From the NCBI RefSeq assembly GCF_002214185.1, contig NZ_CP022161.1:1612001-1676000 (forward strand): 64,000 bases of DNA, given 5' to 3'. The stretch is from Streptomyces capitiformicae. GTDB lineage: Bacteria > Actinomycetota > Actinomycetes > Streptomycetales > Streptomycetaceae. The translations under genes and the position numbers were made by a program. Numbering within the stretch: position 1 is the first letter of the stretch; the number at the start of each line of letters is the position of its first letter. Under the pieces are notes generated by a model, which was not told the origin of the DNA, made no database searches, and saw only the letters and a list, made by a program, of their open reading frames with translations. This document shows positions 43,196 through 53,894 of the stretch, piece by piece.

Positions 43196-43229
43196 AGGGC
43201 CCGCCGGTCGGTGACGACCGGCGGGCCCT
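43196..43229. terminator. Perfect 15-bp bidirectional terminator
   Basis: AGGGCCCGCCGGTCG (43196-43210) and CGACCGGCGGGCCCT (43215-43229) flank a GTGA loop, between the kinase stop (43171) and the convergent purH stop (43247). Confidence 0.92.
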
Positions 43230-43246
43230 GTGCGGCAGGGTGCGGC

Positions 43247-44824
43247 TCAGTGGAAGAAGTGCCGCGTGCCCGTGAAGTACATCGTGATGCCCGCCTTCTG
43301 AGCGGCCTCGACGACCAGCTCGTCGCGGACCGAACCCCCGGGCTGGACGACGGCCTTGACGCCGGCCGCGGTCAGGATCTCGAGCCCGTCGGGGAACGGG
43401 AAGAACGCGTCGGAGGCGGCGTACGAGCCCTGGGCGCGCTCGGCGCCGGCGCGTTCGACGGCGAGCTTCGCGGAGTCGACGCGGTTGACCTGCCCCATGC
43501 CGACGCCGACCGAGGCGCCGTCCTTGGCGAGGAGGATCGCGTTGGACTTGACGGCGCGGCAGGCCTTCCAGGCGAAGGCCAGCTCGGCCAGCTCCGGCTC
43601 GGACAGCGCCTCACCCGTCGCCAGGGTCCAGTTGGCGGGGTCGTCGCCCTCGGCCTGGAAGACGTCCGTCACCTGGGCGAGGCCGCCGCCGTCGATCGGG
43701 CGGAACTCCGCGACCGGTTCGGGCGCCTCGGGGCAGCGCAGCACACGGATGTTCTTCTTCCTGGCGAGCGCTTCGAGGGCGCCCTCCTCGTAGTCGGGCG
43801 CGACGATGACCTCGGTGAAGATCTCGGCGACCTGCTCCGCCATCTCCTTGCTGACCGGCCGGTTGACGGCGATGACCCCGCCGAACGCGGACAGCGGGTC
43901 ACAGGCGTGCGCCTTGCGGTGCGCCTCGGCGACATCGGCACCGATCGCGATACCGCACGGGTTGGCGTGCTTGATGATCGCGACGGCCGGCTCGGTGTGG
44001 TCGTACGCGGCACGGCGGGCGGCGTCCGTGTCCGTGTAGTTGTTGTACGACATCTCCTTGCCGTGCAGCTGCTCGGCACCGGCCAGGCCGCCGCAACCAC
44101 CTGTGTAGAGCGCGGCGGGCTGGTGCGGGTTCTCGCCGTACCGCAGGATCTGCTTGCGCTCGTACGTCACGCCGATGAAGCTCGGGAACTCCTCGCCGTC
44201 ACCGGCGTACTCCCCGAGGAACCAGCCGGCGACCGCCACGTCGTACTCGGCCGTGTGCCGGAACGCCTCGGCGGCGAGCCGCTTGCGGGTGGCGAGGTCG
44301 AAGCCGCCGTCACGCACGGCGGCGAGGACGTCGGCGTACCGGGCCGGGCTGGTGACGACGGCGACCGAGGGGTGGTTCTTGGCGGCCGCGCGGACCATCG
44401 ACGGGCCGCCGATGTCGATCTGCTCGACGCACTCGTCGGGCGTGGCGCCCGAGGCGACGGTCTCCTGGAACGGGTAGAGGTTCACGACGACGAGGTCGAA
44501 CGGCTCCACGCCGAGCTCGGCGAGCTGCCGCCGGTGGTCCTCGAGGCGCAGGTCGGCGAGGATGCCGGCGTGCACGCGCGGGTGCAGGGTCTTGACCCGG
44601 CCGTCCAGGCACTCGGGGAAGCCGGTGAGCTCCTCGACCTTGGTGACGGGGACACCGGCGGCGGCGATCTTCGCGGCGGTGGAGCCGGTGGAGACGAGTT
44701 CGACGCCCGCCTCGTTCAGGCCGCGCGCGAGGTCCTCGAGGCCCGTCTTGTCGTAGACGCTGACAAGCGCGCGACGAATGCCCCGCTTGCCGCTCTCGGC
44801 CGTGACAGTGCTGTCGGCGGTCAC
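43247..44824 (-). CDS. purH: Bifunctional AICAR transformylase / IMP cyclohydrolase
   Basis: This encodes 525 residues from GTG 44824. It performs the last two steps of IMP synthesis: formylation of AICAR (ZMP) with 10-formyl-THF, then ring closure. The N-terminal MGS-like cyclohydrolase domain ([42 protein letters not shown]) and the C-terminal transformylase ([39 protein letters not shown]) are both complete. The start overlaps the purN stop by four bases, so they are translated together. When it stalls, ZMP/ZTP rises, the signal read by the riboswitch before glyA in this window. Confidence 0.96.
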   Translation of the reverse strand: MTADSTVTAESGKRGIRRALVSVYDKTGLEDLARGLNEAGVELVSTGSTAAKIAAAGVPVTKVEELTGFPECLDGRVKTLHPRVHAGILADLRLEDHRRQLAELGVEPFDLVVVNLYPFQETVASGATPDECVEQIDIGGPSMVRAAAKNHPSVAVVTSPARYADVLAAVRDGGFDLATRKRLAAEAFRHTAEYDVAVAGWFLGEYAGDGEEFPSFIGVTYERKQILRYGENPHQPAALYTGGCGGLAGAEQLHGKEMSYNNYTDTDAARRAAYDHTEPAVAIIKHANPCGIAIGADVAEAHRKAHACDPLSAFGGVIAVNRPVSKEMAEQVAEIFTEVIVAPDYEEGALEALARKKNIRVLRCPEAPEPVAEFRPIDGGGLAQVTDVFQAEGDDPANWTLATGEALSEPELAELAFAWKACRAVKSNAILLAKDGASVGVGMGQVNRVDSAKLAVERAGAERAQGSYAASDAFFPFPDGLEILTAAGVKAVVQPGGSVRDELVVEAAQKAGITMYFTGTRHFFH

Positions 44825-45450
44825 TGGATAACTACCTTTCGTCCCTCAATGCGATAGCCGTTGCGGGCGAGCCGCCCCACGACATCGACGAGCAGCCTTC
44901 GCTCGACTTCCTTGATGCGCTCGTGCAGAGCGCTCTCGTCGTCCTCGTCCCGGACCTCCACCACGCCCTGGGCGATGATCGGTCCGGTGTCGACGCCGTC
45001 GTCGACGAAGTGGACGGTGCAGCCGGTGACCCTGGCGCCGTACGCGAGCGCGTCCCGCACACCGTGGGCTCCGGGAAAACTGGGCAGCAGCGCGGGGTGG
45101 GTGTTCACGACCCGCCCGCCGAAACGCGCGAGGAACTCCTTGCCGAGGATCTTCATGAACCCGGCGGACACGACGAGATCGGGCTCGTACGCGGCGACGG
45201 CCTCGGTGAGGGCGGCGTCCCATTCCTCGCGCGTCCCGTAGTCCTTGACGCGGCGGACGAAGGTCGGCAGCGCGGCGCGCTCGGCCCGGGCGAGCCCTTC
45301 GATGCCGCCGCGATCGGCCCCGACGGCCACGATCTCGGCGCCGTAGGCCTCGATGCCGGTCGTCGCGATGGCGTCCAGCAGCGCCTGGAGGTTGGTGCCG
45401 GATCCGGATACCAGCACGACGAGGCGCTTGGCCACGGGCTTGGCGGCCAC
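44821..45450 (-). CDS. purN: Phosphoribosylglycinamide formyltransferase
   Basis: This encodes 209 residues from GTG 45450, chosen because GAAAGG lies upstream and the frame beyond has no family similarity. It transfers a formyl group from 10-formyl-THF to GAR, the third step of purine synthesis. [18 protein letters not shown] is the phosphate-binding start; [16 protein letters not shown] has the catalytic His, and [13 protein letters not shown] has the catalytic Asp. The stop overlaps the purH start (GTGA), forming a purN-purH operon. Of the folate enzymes nearby, folD makes its donor. Confidence 0.95.
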   Translation of the reverse strand: MAAKPVAKRLVVLVSGSGTNLQALLDAIATTGIEAYGAEIVAVGADRGGIEGLARAERAALPTFVRRVKDYGTREEWDAALTEAVAAYEPDLVVSAGFMKILGKEFLARFGGRVVNTHPALLPSFPGAHGVRDALAYGARVTGCTVHFVDDGVDTGPIIAQGVVEVRDEDDESALHERIKEVERRLLVDVVGRLARNGYRIEGRKVVIQ

Positions 45451-45793
45451 GGTGGGGCCCTTTCTCGGGGGAGCGGTGATGCGCGGGCGACCGTTTGTAC
45501 ATTCATACGAATGCTTCGCTTCCCGGTATACGGGGAAGTCTACGAAACGGCCGACCGTCAGCAACGATACCGGCACACCGGTCGGCCCCCGTGGGACGGG
45601 GGCGTGGCCGGAAGGTAGCGTCTGCGAGGAGCGGGCTCGGGAACGCGGTCGGTGTGTGGGGCGTTCACGCAGTGACAGCTCATGCCGTGGCAGCAGATTT
45701 CACCGCCGTACGCACCATGCCGTTCCACATCGCTCAACCTCGTTCAACGTCGTTGTTCGACCTCGTACTCACCAAGGGGAAGACGCACTCCTG
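45451..45793. other. Divergent promoter region between purN and the membrane-protein gene
   Basis: CTTCCC and GGGAAG flank GGTATACG near 45517-45536, a small hairpin on the purN leader side. TTCAAC-type sequences cluster near 45735-45760 on the plus-strand side. No gene or named riboswitch is seen. Confidence 0.45.
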
Positions 45794-46633
45794 ATGCCGG
45801 ACCGCAGCCTCCGCCTTCCTTCGCTCCTGCTGCGTGAGCGGAGCTCCTCTCCCACGCCTCCGCGCGAGAGCGAGGACGCCGCCGGACAGCCCGAGCAGTC
45901 CGGGCAGCCTGGGCAGTCCGGACGGGGCCAGGGCTCCGCTGGTGGGCGGGGTCCGGGGGCGGGTTCCTCCGACGACAACCCGTTCGCGCCGCCGCCCGAG
46001 GGCGCGCCCGACCGGCCCTGGCAGCCGCGTCGGCCCGCGAGCGGACAGGACTCCGACGGGGGCGGTCACGGCCCTGGTGGCGGTGGTCATTCACCGTGGG
46101 GCAGTCAGTGGAGCGACCGGCAGCCGGGCCGCTCGGCCGGCGGGCACTTCGGCGAGCGCCCGGGTGGGCAGGGCGGGCCGGGCGGTCCCGGCCAGGGCCC
46201 CGAGGGCGGTCCGGGCACCGGGCTGCGCTGGGACCCGACGGACCCCGCCCAGCGGCGTGCGCGGTACGCGCTGCTCTCCGGCATGTGGGCCTTCTTCTTC
46301 GCGCTCTTCGCCTGGCCGTACATGGCCCTGCTGCTCGGCTCCCTGGCCATGTACTGGGCCATCAGTTCCCTGCGCGCCAAGCCCGCCGCCCCGGACCCGA
46401 CCCGGTCGGCGGCCCCCGAGCCGAGCGGGCGCCCCCAGAAGACCGCGGCCATCAGCGGCCTGGTGACCTCGTCCCTGGCCCTCGCCATGGTCGCCGCCGT
46501 CTTCACGACCCAGTTCGTGTACCGGGACTACTACACCTGCGTCAACGACGCCCTCACCACGGCGTCGGAGAAGTCCTGCAAGGAACTCCTGCCCGAGGGA
46601 CCGGTACGGGAGCTGCTGGGCAACGCCCGCTGA
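45794..46633 (+). CDS. Membrane protein with disordered Gly/Pro-rich N-terminus
   Basis: This encodes 279 residues from ATG 45794; AAGGGGAAG lies about a dozen bases upstream. Residues 1-145 are disordered, rich in Gly, Pro, Ser, Gln and Asp. Two or three membrane helices follow: [32 protein letters not shown], then after a linker [26 protein letters not shown] short outer tail includes two cysteines ([17 protein letters not shown]). This fits a conserved actinobacterial membrane family without a known role that is usually next to purN/purH. It runs convergently with the DUF6350 gene. Confidence 0.8.
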   Translation: MPDRSLRLPSLLLRERSSSPTPPRESEDAAGQPEQSGQPGQSGRGQGSAGGRGPGAGSSDDNPFAPPPEGAPDRPWQPRRPASGQDSDGGGHGPGGGGHSPWGSQWSDRQPGRSAGGHFGERPGGQGGPGGPGQGPEGGPGTGLRWDPTDPAQRRARYALLSGMWAFFFALFAWPYMALLLGSLAMYWAISSLRAKPAAPDPTRSAAPEPSGRPQKTAAISGLVTSSLALAMVAAVFTTQFVYRDYYTCVNDALTTASEKSCKELLPEGPVRELLGNAR

Positions 46634-46712
46634 GCGGTCCTCGGGAGGGGACGCGCCGTCGGTGCGGCGCGGCAACTGGGGCGACGCCGGTGCGCGAGCC
46701 GCGGGGGCAGGG

Positions 46713-48527
46713 TCAGGAGGCTTGTTCCCGGGCCTCGCCGGTTGCTTCCTCGGGGTCGAGGGCGGATCCGACGTCCGGTCCGGCTCCGGTTCCGGGCCCG
46801 GGTCGGGTTCCCGAGGTCGGCTCGGACTGGGTGAGTCCGGCCGCTCCCGGCTCGCCCTGATGAATGCCGGAGCTGAGTGCAGTTGCTTCCCGCTTGTCGT
46901 GGCGCGTCACGGCCGACGCCACTCCCGGCTTCCGCCGGAACCCTCGGAACCGTCTGCCCTTGTCCGCCCTGTCTGTCCGCTCCGCGCTGTCCGCTTCCGC
47001 CTCCGTCGCGTTCCGCCGTCGCCGGAGCACCCCGCCCTCCGACGCCTTCCGCCCTCGCCGGAACACGCCTCCCTCGGTCGCCTTCCACCCTCGCCGGAAC
47101 ACGCCTCCCTCGGTCGCCTTCCACCCTCGCCGGAACACGCCTCCCTCGGTCGCCTTCCGCTCGCCCCGGGGCTTCTGTGGTGCCGTCGCCGTCCTCGTCG
47201 TCGACCCCTTCCGTTGCCGTACGTGCCACCAGCGGGCCGCGAGGGACACCGGCAGCCCCACCGCACCCACCCAGGCCCCGGCGGCGCCGCCCGTCTGCCA
47301 CCAGAGGGGGCCGAAGTGGGCGAGGGCGGCGAGGCCGAGGGGGCCGGCGGCGAGGAGGGTGAGGAAGGCGAAGGCCAGGGCGCAGACGGCGGCGGCGAGA
47401 AGGGTCGCGGCGGTTGTGCGCCGGACGGACCAGGGTGCGCCCGGCTTCACGGCGGCCCGGGCCGCCGTGAAGCAGCCCACCGTCACCCCTGCGGCCAGGG
47501 GTACCGCCCCCACCGCCCAGGTCACCGGCGTGGGCACGCCCCCCGGCACCGCGGCGAGCAACGGCAACGGCGGCAGCAGGGTGGCGGCCGGAGCCGCCGC
47601 GACCAAGGGCCCGACGACATGCCCGGCGCCCAGGACGAACCCCGGGCCGAGCGCGTAGGCCGCCCCCCACACCGCCGCGTTCGGGACCAGGGTCACGCAC
47701 AGCAGCAGTACGGCGAAACGGCCCGACCACCCCTCGGTGAGCTGGGGGAAGGAACCGCGGGCGACGTCTCCGTGCCACACCAGGGAAACCGCCACGAGCA
47801 GGGCACCGCCGCCGACCAGCACCAGCACGCCCGCCCCGGCGGCACGTCCGGCGGCAGCCATCAGCCGCAGTCGCCACTCTGTCTCCGGAGCGCCGCCCAG
47901 AGAGGCGGGCAGGCGCAGTTGGGGGCGCCCGCGCGCCATCCACATCCCCGTGCCCGCCGCGAGCGCCGCCAGCAGCGGTACGCAGACGATGGCCCACAGC
48001 CACGAGGGCCGCAGCGCCCCACCCGAGGCGTACAGGGTGACGGCGCCGCCGACGACCGTGTAGCCGATGACGAGACCGACCCATGTCATACGGGCCGTCG
48101 TCCCGAGGCCGGCGTTCGCGTGGTCGCGGGCCGAACGGTGCAGCAGGACGGTCGGCAGGGCGAGCAGCAGCAGGGGGACGAGGCCCACCGGGGCGGGGTC
48201 GCCCGAGAGCGTGTCGGCGCGGATCAGCTCCACGCCGTGGGACAGGAGCCACAGCGCCGCCGCCACGTGCAGCGCCCCCTCCGGCCCGCTGTCCGGGTAC
48301 GGCGAACTGATCCACAGCAGCGTCACGAGCGCGGCGAACGCCCCGAGCCCGAGCCCCGCCGCCAGCATCCCGCCGAGCACCCCGGCGACCAGCTTGGACT
48401 GCCGGCGCGGCGCCGGCCAACCGTGGTCGGCGGGGTGGTCCGGCGCGGCGATCGGATCGTTCGGGCCGTTGCGGCCAAGCGCTCCTTTTGGGTTGTTTGG
48501 GTCTTTTCGGTCGTTCACGTGCGTCAC
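46713..48527 (-). CDS. DUF6350 (PerM-like) multi-pass membrane protein with repeated basic C-terminus
   Basis: This encodes 604 residues from GTG 48527. About 11-13 membrane helices fill residues 45-430 ([41 protein letters not shown] and others). This matches DUF6350, related to PerM of mycobacteria, a membrane protein needed for division and beta-lactam tolerance as I recall. The C-terminal 160 residues are cytoplasmic and basic and contain three and a half copies of the 12-residue unit [12 protein letters not shown] (about 46990-47165), a 36-bp tandem repeat in DNA. The tail is Pro/Gly/Glu-rich at the end. It is divergent from the sigma-like gene. Confidence 0.85.
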   Translation of the reverse strand: MTHVNDRKDPNNPKGALGRNGPNDPIAAPDHPADHGWPAPRRQSKLVAGVLGGMLAAGLGLGAFAALVTLLWISSPYPDSGPEGALHVAAALWLLSHGVELIRADTLSGDPAPVGLVPLLLLALPTVLLHRSARDHANAGLGTTARMTWVGLVIGYTVVGGAVTLYASGGALRPSWLWAIVCVPLLAALAAGTGMWMARGRPQLRLPASLGGAPETEWRLRLMAAAGRAAGAGVLVLVGGGALLVAVSLVWHGDVARGSFPQLTEGWSGRFAVLLLCVTLVPNAAVWGAAYALGPGFVLGAGHVVGPLVAAAPAATLLPPLPLLAAVPGGVPTPVTWAVGAVPLAAGVTVGCFTAARAAVKPGAPWSVRRTTAATLLAAAVCALAFAFLTLLAAGPLGLAALAHFGPLWWQTGGAAGAWVGAVGLPVSLAARWWHVRQRKGSTTRTATAPQKPRGERKATEGGVFRRGWKATEGGVFRRGWKATEGGVFRRGRKASEGGVLRRRRNATEAEADSAERTDRADKGRRFRGFRRKPGVASAVTRHDKREATALSSGIHQGEPGAAGLTQSEPTSGTRPGPGTGAGPDVGSALDPEEATGEAREQAS

Positions 48528-48646
48528 GCGGCCATGCTCCCAACGACACGCGCTTTACCGGCGTAACAATGGATTCACGCACGTGTCGCCCAATATGTGC
48601 TTATGTGTTTTTTCGTACGAGGGCCAGCGACACGCGAGGCGAACCG

Positions 48647-49576
48647 GTGACCGGGGCCCCCGGTGAGCAGTCAGTCGATGAGCGATCGGCCCAGGGCGGG
48701 CCCGAGTGGTACCTGCAGCCCCTCCGCACGGACGCCGACGCCCACGATCCCGACCTGGCGCCCAAGCCCCTGACGCCCGCCCAGGCCTTCGACGCGCTCT
48801 ACGCGTACTGCGCCCCGGCCCTCGTACAGCAGACCTACCTGCTCACCGGGCGGCGCCAACAGGCCCGCGACGCGGTGGAACGCGCCTTCCAACTTGCCTG
48901 GCAGCGCTGGCCGGAGGTGGCCATCGACCGCGACCCGGCCGGGTGGGTGCGGGCGACGGCACACGAGTTCGCGCTCTCCCCCTGGCACCGACTACGCCCC
49001 CGCGTCCCCCTCCCCTTCCGCCACCCGGAGCCACGGCCGGACGACCCCACCGGCCGCGCTCTGCTCGACGTACTGATGAAACTGCCGCCCCCGTACCGGC
49101 GTACCCTCGTCCTCTACGACGGTCTCGGCCTCGACCTGCCCGAAACGGCCGCCGAGACGGAGGCGAGCACAGCCGCCACGGCGGGTCGCCTCTTGTACGC
49201 GCGCGCGACGGTGGCCGCCCACCTCCCGGAACCGGTCGCGCCCGGCACGCTGCACCGCCTCTTGGCCGAACTCCCCGCCGGGATCCGACCCCGCCCCACC
49301 AAACCGATCGCGCTCCGCGCCCGAGCCGACCTCCGCGCCCGCCGGTGGATCCACGCCGCCATCGCCTTCACCACCCTCCTCCTCACCACCACCGCCCTGA
49401 CCCTCCACACCGCCCCCGACCACTACGAACCCCCGATCCCCCAAGGCACCCCCATCCGCGGAGTACCCCCGAGAACAGCCCCCGGCCCCCTCTCCGAGCC
49501 CCAACGGCAACTCCGCGCAAAACTCAGATCAGAGTCAGCGGCAGGCCCAGAACGCCTACACCCGGAAGCCCAATGA
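48647..49576 (+). CDS. ECF-sigma-like protein with C-terminal membrane helix
   Basis: This encodes 309 residues from GTG 48647 with GAGG eight bases upstream; an ATG at 48569 is in frame and gives a longer form. Region 2-like sequence: ALYAYCAPALVQQTYLLTGRRQQARDAVERAFQLAWQRW, then GWVRATAHEFAL. Region 4-like: LDVLMKLPPPYRRTLVLYDGLGLDLPETAAETEASTAATAGRLLYA. A membrane helix (WIHAAIAFTTLLLTTTALTL) comes at about residues 233-252, with a Pro-rich outer tail. ECF factors are normally soluble; a built-in anchor implies membrane tethering or loss of polymerase function. No separate anti-sigma gene is adjacent. Confidence 0.75.
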   Translation: MTGAPGEQSVDERSAQGGPEWYLQPLRTDADAHDPDLAPKPLTPAQAFDALYAYCAPALVQQTYLLTGRRQQARDAVERAFQLAWQRWPEVAIDRDPAGWVRATAHEFALSPWHRLRPRVPLPFRHPEPRPDDPTGRALLDVLMKLPPPYRRTLVLYDGLGLDLPETAAETEASTAATAGRLLYARATVAAHLPEPVAPGTLHRLLAELPAGIRPRPTKPIALRARADLRARRWIHAAIAFTTLLLTTTALTLHTAPDHYEPPIPQGTPIRGVPPRTAPGPLSEPQRQLRAKLRSESAAGPERLHPEAQ

Positions 49577-49669
49577 GCCCATGCGTAGCTGCGGAGAGTT
49601 GCGCAGCCCACTCCCGCCCAGCACCGGCGCCGGGTGCCGTACAACCGAGCCGGGTGCCCACGAACGCCA

Positions 49670-49703
49670 GCGGGCCCGCACCCACAAAGGGGTACGGGCC
49701 CGT
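49670..49703. terminator. Hairpin terminator between sigma-like gene and sucD
   Basis: GCGGGCCCGCACCC (49670-49683) pairs with GGGTACGGGCCCGT (49690-49703) with two non-Watson-Crick positions, loop ACAAAG. It serves sucD (stop 49740) on the minus strand and possibly the plus-strand gene. Confidence 0.75.
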
Positions 49704-49739
49704 CCGACGTTCAGCCGAGGCCTGGTGGAGCGCCTCGCC

Positions 49740-50624
49740 TCAGCCGCCCAGGATCTCCCGCGCCAGCTTCGCCGTCTCGGTCGGGGTCTTGCCGACCTTG
49801 ACACCGGCGGCCTCGAGGGCCTCCTTCTTCGCGGCGGCCGTACCGGAGGACCCGGACACGATGGCACCGGCGTGACCCATCGTCTTGCCCTCGGGCGCGG
49901 TGAAGCCCGCGACGTAACCGACGACCGGCTTCTTCACGTTCGCCTTGATGAAGTCGGCGGCCCGCTCCTCCGCGTCACCACCGATCTCACCGATCATCAC
50001 GATGAGGTCGGTGTCGGGGTCGGCCTCGAACGCGGCGAGCGCGTCGATGTGCGTCGTACCGATGACCGGGTCGCCACCGATACCGACGGCCGACGAGAAG
50101 CCGATGTCACGCAGCTCGTACATCATCTGGTACGTCAGCGTGCCGGACTTCGACACCAGACCGATACGCCCCGGCTTGGTGATGTCACCGGGGATGATGC
50201 CGGCGTTCGACTGACCGGGGGTGATCAGACCCGGGCAGTTCGGACCGATGATGCGGGTCTTGTTGCCCTTCTCGACCGCGTACGCGTAGAACGCGGCGGA
50301 GTCGTGCACCGCGATGCCCTCGGTGATGACGACGGCCAGCGGAATCTCCGCTTCGATCGCCTCGACGACGGCGGCCCTGGCGAAGGCCGGCGGCACGAAG
50401 AGGACGGATACGTTCGCGCCCGTCTTCTCCATCGCCTCGGCGACGGTGCCGAAGACCGGGATCTCGGTGCCGTCGACGTCGACGGTCGTGCCCGCCTTGC
50501 GCGGGTTCACGCCACCGACGATGTTCGTGCCGTCGGCCAGCATGAGCTTGGTGTGCTTCATGCCCGTGGCACCGGTCATGCCCTGGACGATGACCTTGGA
50601 GTCCTTGTTGAGGAAGATAGCCAT
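49740..50624 (-). CDS. sucD: Succinyl-CoA synthetase alpha subunit
   Basis: This encodes 294 residues from ATG 50624, 21 bases after sucC. With SucC it converts succinyl-CoA, phosphate and NDP to succinate, CoA and NTP in the TCA cycle. The CoA-binding Rossmann part ([19 protein letters not shown]), NPRKAGTT and the phosphohistidine motif [13 protein letters not shown] are present. Length and order are normal. A second in-frame ATG within a few residues is not preferred. Terminator downstream. Confidence 0.97.
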   Translation of the reverse strand: MAIFLNKDSKVIVQGMTGATGMKHTKLMLADGTNIVGGVNPRKAGTTVDVDGTEIPVFGTVAEAMEKTGANVSVLFVPPAFARAAVVEAIEAEIPLAVVITEGIAVHDSAAFYAYAVEKGNKTRIIGPNCPGLITPGQSNAGIIPGDITKPGRIGLVSKSGTLTYQMMYELRDIGFSSAVGIGGDPVIGTTHIDALAAFEADPDTDLIVMIGEIGGDAEERAADFIKANVKKPVVGYVAGFTAPEGKTMGHAGAIVSGSSGTAAAKKEALEAAGVKVGKTPTETAKLAREILGG

Positions 50625-50645
50625 GGCTGTCTGAGTCCCTCTTCC

Positions 50646-51824
50646 TTACTTCGCAGCCGCGAGCTCGGCGGCCTTGTCGGCCGCGCCGTCCATGGTGTCC
50701 ACACGCTGCACCAGCGGGTGGTTGGCGTCGGAGAGGATCTTGCGACCCAGCTCGGCGTTGTTGCCGTCCAGACGGACGACCAGCGGCTTGGTGACTTCCT
50801 CACCGCGGTCCGCGAGCAGCTGCAGCGCCTGCACGATGCCGTTGGCGACCTCGTCACAGGCGGTGATGCCACCGAAGACGTTGACGAACACGGACTTGAC
50901 GTCCGGGTCGCCGAGGATGATCTCCAGGCCGTTCGCCATGACGGCGGCGGAGGCGCCACCGCCGATGTCGAGGAAGTTGGCGGGCTTGACGCCACCGTGC
51001 GCCTCACCGGCGTACGCCACGACGTCCAGGGTGCTCATGACGAGACCCGCGCCGTTGCCGATGATGCCGACCTCACCGTCGAGCTTGACGTAGTTGAGGT
51101 TCTTCTCCTTGGCCGCGGCCTCGAGGGGGTTCGCCGACGCGTGGTCGACGAGCGCCTCGTGCTCCGGCTGACGGAACTCGGCGTTCTCGTCCAGGGAGAC
51201 CTTGCCGTCGAGGGCGATGACGTCACCGGAGGCGACCTTCGCCAGCGGGTTGACCTCGACGAGGAGCGCGTCCTCGGCGACGAAGGTCTTCCACAGGGTG
51301 ACGAGGATGTCGGCGACCTTGTCGGCGACCTCGGCCGGGAAGTTCGCGGCCTCGACGATCTCGCGCGCCTTCTCGGGGGTCACGCCCTCGTTGGCGTCGA
51401 TCGGGGTCTTGGCGACGGCCTCGGGGCGGGTGGCCGCCACCTCCTCGATCTCCATGCCACCCTCGACGGAGGCGATGGAGAGGAAGGTGCGGTTGGTGCG
51501 GTCGAGGAGGAAGGAGACGTAGTACTCCTCGACGATCTCCGGAGCGGTCTCGGCGATCATCACCTTGTGGACCGTGTGGCCCTTGATGTCCATGCCGAGG
51601 ATGTCCGTCGCGCGGGCGACGGCCTCGTCCGGGGTGGCGGCGAGCTTGACGCCGCCGGCCTTGCCTCGACCACCGACCTTCACCTGCGCCTTGACGACGG
51701 ACTTGCCGCCCAGACGCTCAGTGATCTCGCGCGCCGCCTCAGGCGTGTCGATGACTTCACCGGCCAGCACCGGTACATCGTGCTTGGCGAAGAGGTCCCT
51801 CGCCTGGTACTCGAACAGGTCCAC
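50646..51824 (-). CDS. sucC: Succinyl-CoA synthetase beta subunit
   Basis: This encodes 392 residues from ATG 51824, first gene of the sucC-sucD operon. It is the ATP-grasp subunit that binds nucleotide and receives phosphate from the alpha-subunit histidine. It opens [19 protein letters not shown], the standard start. [20 protein letters not shown] is the nucleotide-binding block, and later [29 protein letters not shown] gives metal-binding Asn and Asp residues. Near the end [19 protein letters not shown] is the phosphate loop with alpha. The region upstream (51825-52465) has no gene; its promoter must lie there. Confidence 0.97.
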   Translation of the reverse strand: MDLFEYQARDLFAKHDVPVLAGEVIDTPEAAREITERLGGKSVVKAQVKVGGRGKAGGVKLAATPDEAVARATDILGMDIKGHTVHKVMIAETAPEIVEEYYVSFLLDRTNRTFLSIASVEGGMEIEEVAATRPEAVAKTPIDANEGVTPEKAREIVEAANFPAEVADKVADILVTLWKTFVAEDALLVEVNPLAKVASGDVIALDGKVSLDENAEFRQPEHEALVDHASANPLEAAAKEKNLNYVKLDGEVGIIGNGAGLVMSTLDVVAYAGEAHGGVKPANFLDIGGGASAAVMANGLEIILGDPDVKSVFVNVFGGITACDEVANGIVQALQLLADRGEEVTKPLVVRLDGNNAELGRKILSDANHPLVQRVDTMDGAADKAAELAAAK

Positions 51825-52465
51825 GCGCTTCCGTCCCTATCAGTGATCTCGCGGTTCGTTGGATGCGTGGGCGTGCCGCGAGGGCAACGTGACGACCGCA
51901 TGTGTCACAAGGGGTGCGCACACGGTGTCCGAGCGCGCGGCATGTCCGTCTCGCAGGTTATCGCTGCTTTAGGGAGCCCCCTAAATCGCAGGTCACACCT
52001 GAGCGGTGATACCTGTCACATGATGCCGCACTCACTGGCACGGCGTGCCGCGAGTGCGGAGCCTCACCGGACGGGGGTGCGCCCGGTGAGGCTCCTCCAA
52101 GGCCCTCCCATGGCTGTGAAGGGCCCGCGGCGGGTGATCTCCTCCCCAATGGGATCACCCGCCACCATCCGCCGGCATCCGCCCGGACACGACCGACGGA
52201 TTTCGGCCGTCCGGATTTCCTCCGGCGGAGGGTCAAGTTGTTGCCACGTGTCCTGCGGCGGTCAGATACCGCGCGGTACGTAGCTCGTGGTGACCGAGTC
52301 GGCGACGCCCTCTGCGCCGGTGGCACCGGCGGGGCCGGAACCGCGACCCAACGGAAGCGGCGGCACCGGTGTCGTCCGGGGCTCCGGGGAAGGGGAGGGA
52401 CGCCCGGACGGCGGGCATACCTGTTCCGCCCCCGCGCTACAGGTCTGGCGGGGTGAAGGCCTGCC
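51825..52465. other. Gene-poor region upstream of sucC with two hairpins
   Basis: TTTAGGG/CCCTAAA around AGCC lies at 51968-51985, near the expected sucC promoter. A perfect 13-bp stem, GGAGCCTCACCGG (52058-52070) with CCGGTGAGGCTCC (52083-52095), follows and resembles a terminator although no known gene ends at its edge. An open frame at 52287-52469 (+) has weak coding character. The hairpin could end an unannotated small RNA. Confidence 0.5.
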
Positions 52466-53566
52466 CTAGCCGGGGAACTCGGGGATGTCCCGGTGGTGGT
52501 CCCGGGTCCCGTACGCGGCGTCGGCCGCGGTGGCGCCGGGCACGAGGCTCAGCGGCGCCTGGTGAAGAGAGGTGACGGCGTGCGGCTCGGCGTGGCGCGG
52601 CCCGCCGTTGTCGACCGCGGAGCGCCCGCGGAGCGCGCCGGTCGGAAGTCCGTCGGGGCCCTGCTGTACGGGCGTCCGCGCGACTCGCGCGTCCCCGGTA
52701 CCGGCGGCCCGGTGAGCCACCGGCACGGCCACCGCACCGCTGTCGGCGCCGACATGCGGCCCGTGGACGACGGGCTCCGGGACGACGGCCCGCTCACGGC
52801 CACCGTCCACGATCGCGCCCGGCCGCTCGGACTCCGCCCCGCCCGGCACCTGCGGCGTCACGTCGGCCGGCAGAGTCTCTCCCGGCAACACGGGCCACAC
52901 CGGCAGCCCGGGCAGGTCCGGCCACTGCGGAAGCCCGGGCGGCGACGGCAACTCGGTCACCGGCGGAAACTGCGACGGCGCCCCGACCAGCCCCTCGGTC
53001 ACCGACTCCACCACATCACCGATCGGCCGCACGACCCCTTCGGCGACGGGCTGCACGAGGCCCTCGGTGACCGGCCGCACAAGGCCCTCGGTGACCGGCC
53101 GCACAAGGCCCTCGGTGACCGGCCGCACGAGGCCCTCGGTGACCGGCCGCACGACGTCGTCAGTGACCGGCCGCACGAGATCCTCGCTCACCGGCCGAAC
53201 GACCTGCTCGGCGGTCGGCTCGACGACGTGCCGCGTGACCGGCTCGACGACGTGTTCGCCGACCGGCTGCACCACCCGGGCGACCGGGCCGGTGGCGTCG
53301 GTGACGGTGTCCGAGACGGCGGCCGTCGGACGGGGTACGGGATCGGGCGTGGTGTCGCGTGAGGTGTCGGGCGCGCCGTCGGACGCATGCTCGACGGAGG
53401 CCGCCGAAGCGGTGATCTCCTGGACCTCGCTGGTGATCGAGGCGAGCGGTGAGGTCGGAACCCCCTCCGCGGCGCTCGCCCGCTCCCCGCAGAGAACCCC
53501 CAGCACGAACAACCCACCCACCAGCAGCACCACTTGCACCACACGCCGCCCGGCGGCCCCGCGCAT
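52466..53566 (-). CDS. Secreted octapeptide-repeat protein
   Basis: This encodes 366 residues from ATG 53566 (GTG 53569 just before it is possible; the open frame reaches 53839). The signal peptide RRVVQVVLLVGGLFVLGVLC ends with ASAAE. A repeat domain of about 95 residues has roughly twelve octapeptides of form V-x-P-V-x-x-x-[LV], the most regular being RPVTEGLV (about 53050-53260). The rest is Pro/Val/Gly-rich with no cysteines or catalytic motif. The regular period of Val and Pro suggests an elongated surface structure. The stop overlaps, in CTAG, that of a weak opposite ORF. It lies downstream of the VWA gene, about 330 bases away. I do not recognise a family. Confidence 0.75.
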   Translation of the reverse strand: MRGAAGRRVVQVVLLVGGLFVLGVLCGERASAAEGVPTSPLASITSEVQEITASAASVEHASDGAPDTSRDTTPDPVPRPTAAVSDTVTDATGPVARVVQPVGEHVVEPVTRHVVEPTAEQVVRPVSEDLVRPVTDDVVRPVTEGLVRPVTEGLVRPVTEGLVRPVTEGLVQPVAEGVVRPIGDVVESVTEGLVGAPSQFPPVTELPSPPGLPQWPDLPGLPVWPVLPGETLPADVTPQVPGGAESERPGAIVDGGRERAVVPEPVVHGPHVGADSGAVAVPVAHRAAGTGDARVARTPVQQGPDGLPTGALRGRSAVDNGGPRHAEPHAVTSLHQAPLSLVPGATAADAAYGTRDHHRDIPEFPG

Positions 53567-53894
53567 CACGCGCGGAGCGGCACCGGCACCGAGCGGCGCG
53601 GCTGCTGAGGACAAAGCGGGGAGGGTCCTTCCGTGCGGCGGAACGACGAAGTACGGGGCGAAGTTGCGCGAGATGCGAACACCCGTGTGAAGGCTGTGAA
53701 GTGCTGACGATCCTCGCACGGGACGCCCGCGGTCACGCAAGCCCCCTGTCACCGACGCGTTGTCATGTCCGCTTTTCAACCCTCCTTGTCCGGTTCTCAA
53801 CTCCCGCGACGGCCCCGGTAACCTGCCATCCACCCGCACGGCCGTGCGCTGGCGGTCAGGCGGTCAGGCGGGTCTGACGGTCAGGCGCTGACGG

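Noticed and set aside
48569..48646. Upstream ATG extension of the sigma-like protein
   Set aside because: The extra residues are Cys/Phe-rich and unlike family starts; kept only as an alternative.
52287..52469. 60-codon plus-strand frame ending in the CTAG that also ends the octapeptide-repeat gene
   Set aside because: Weak third-position bias, no ribosome site, Pro/Gly-rich composition; could be a decayed gene but unsupported.
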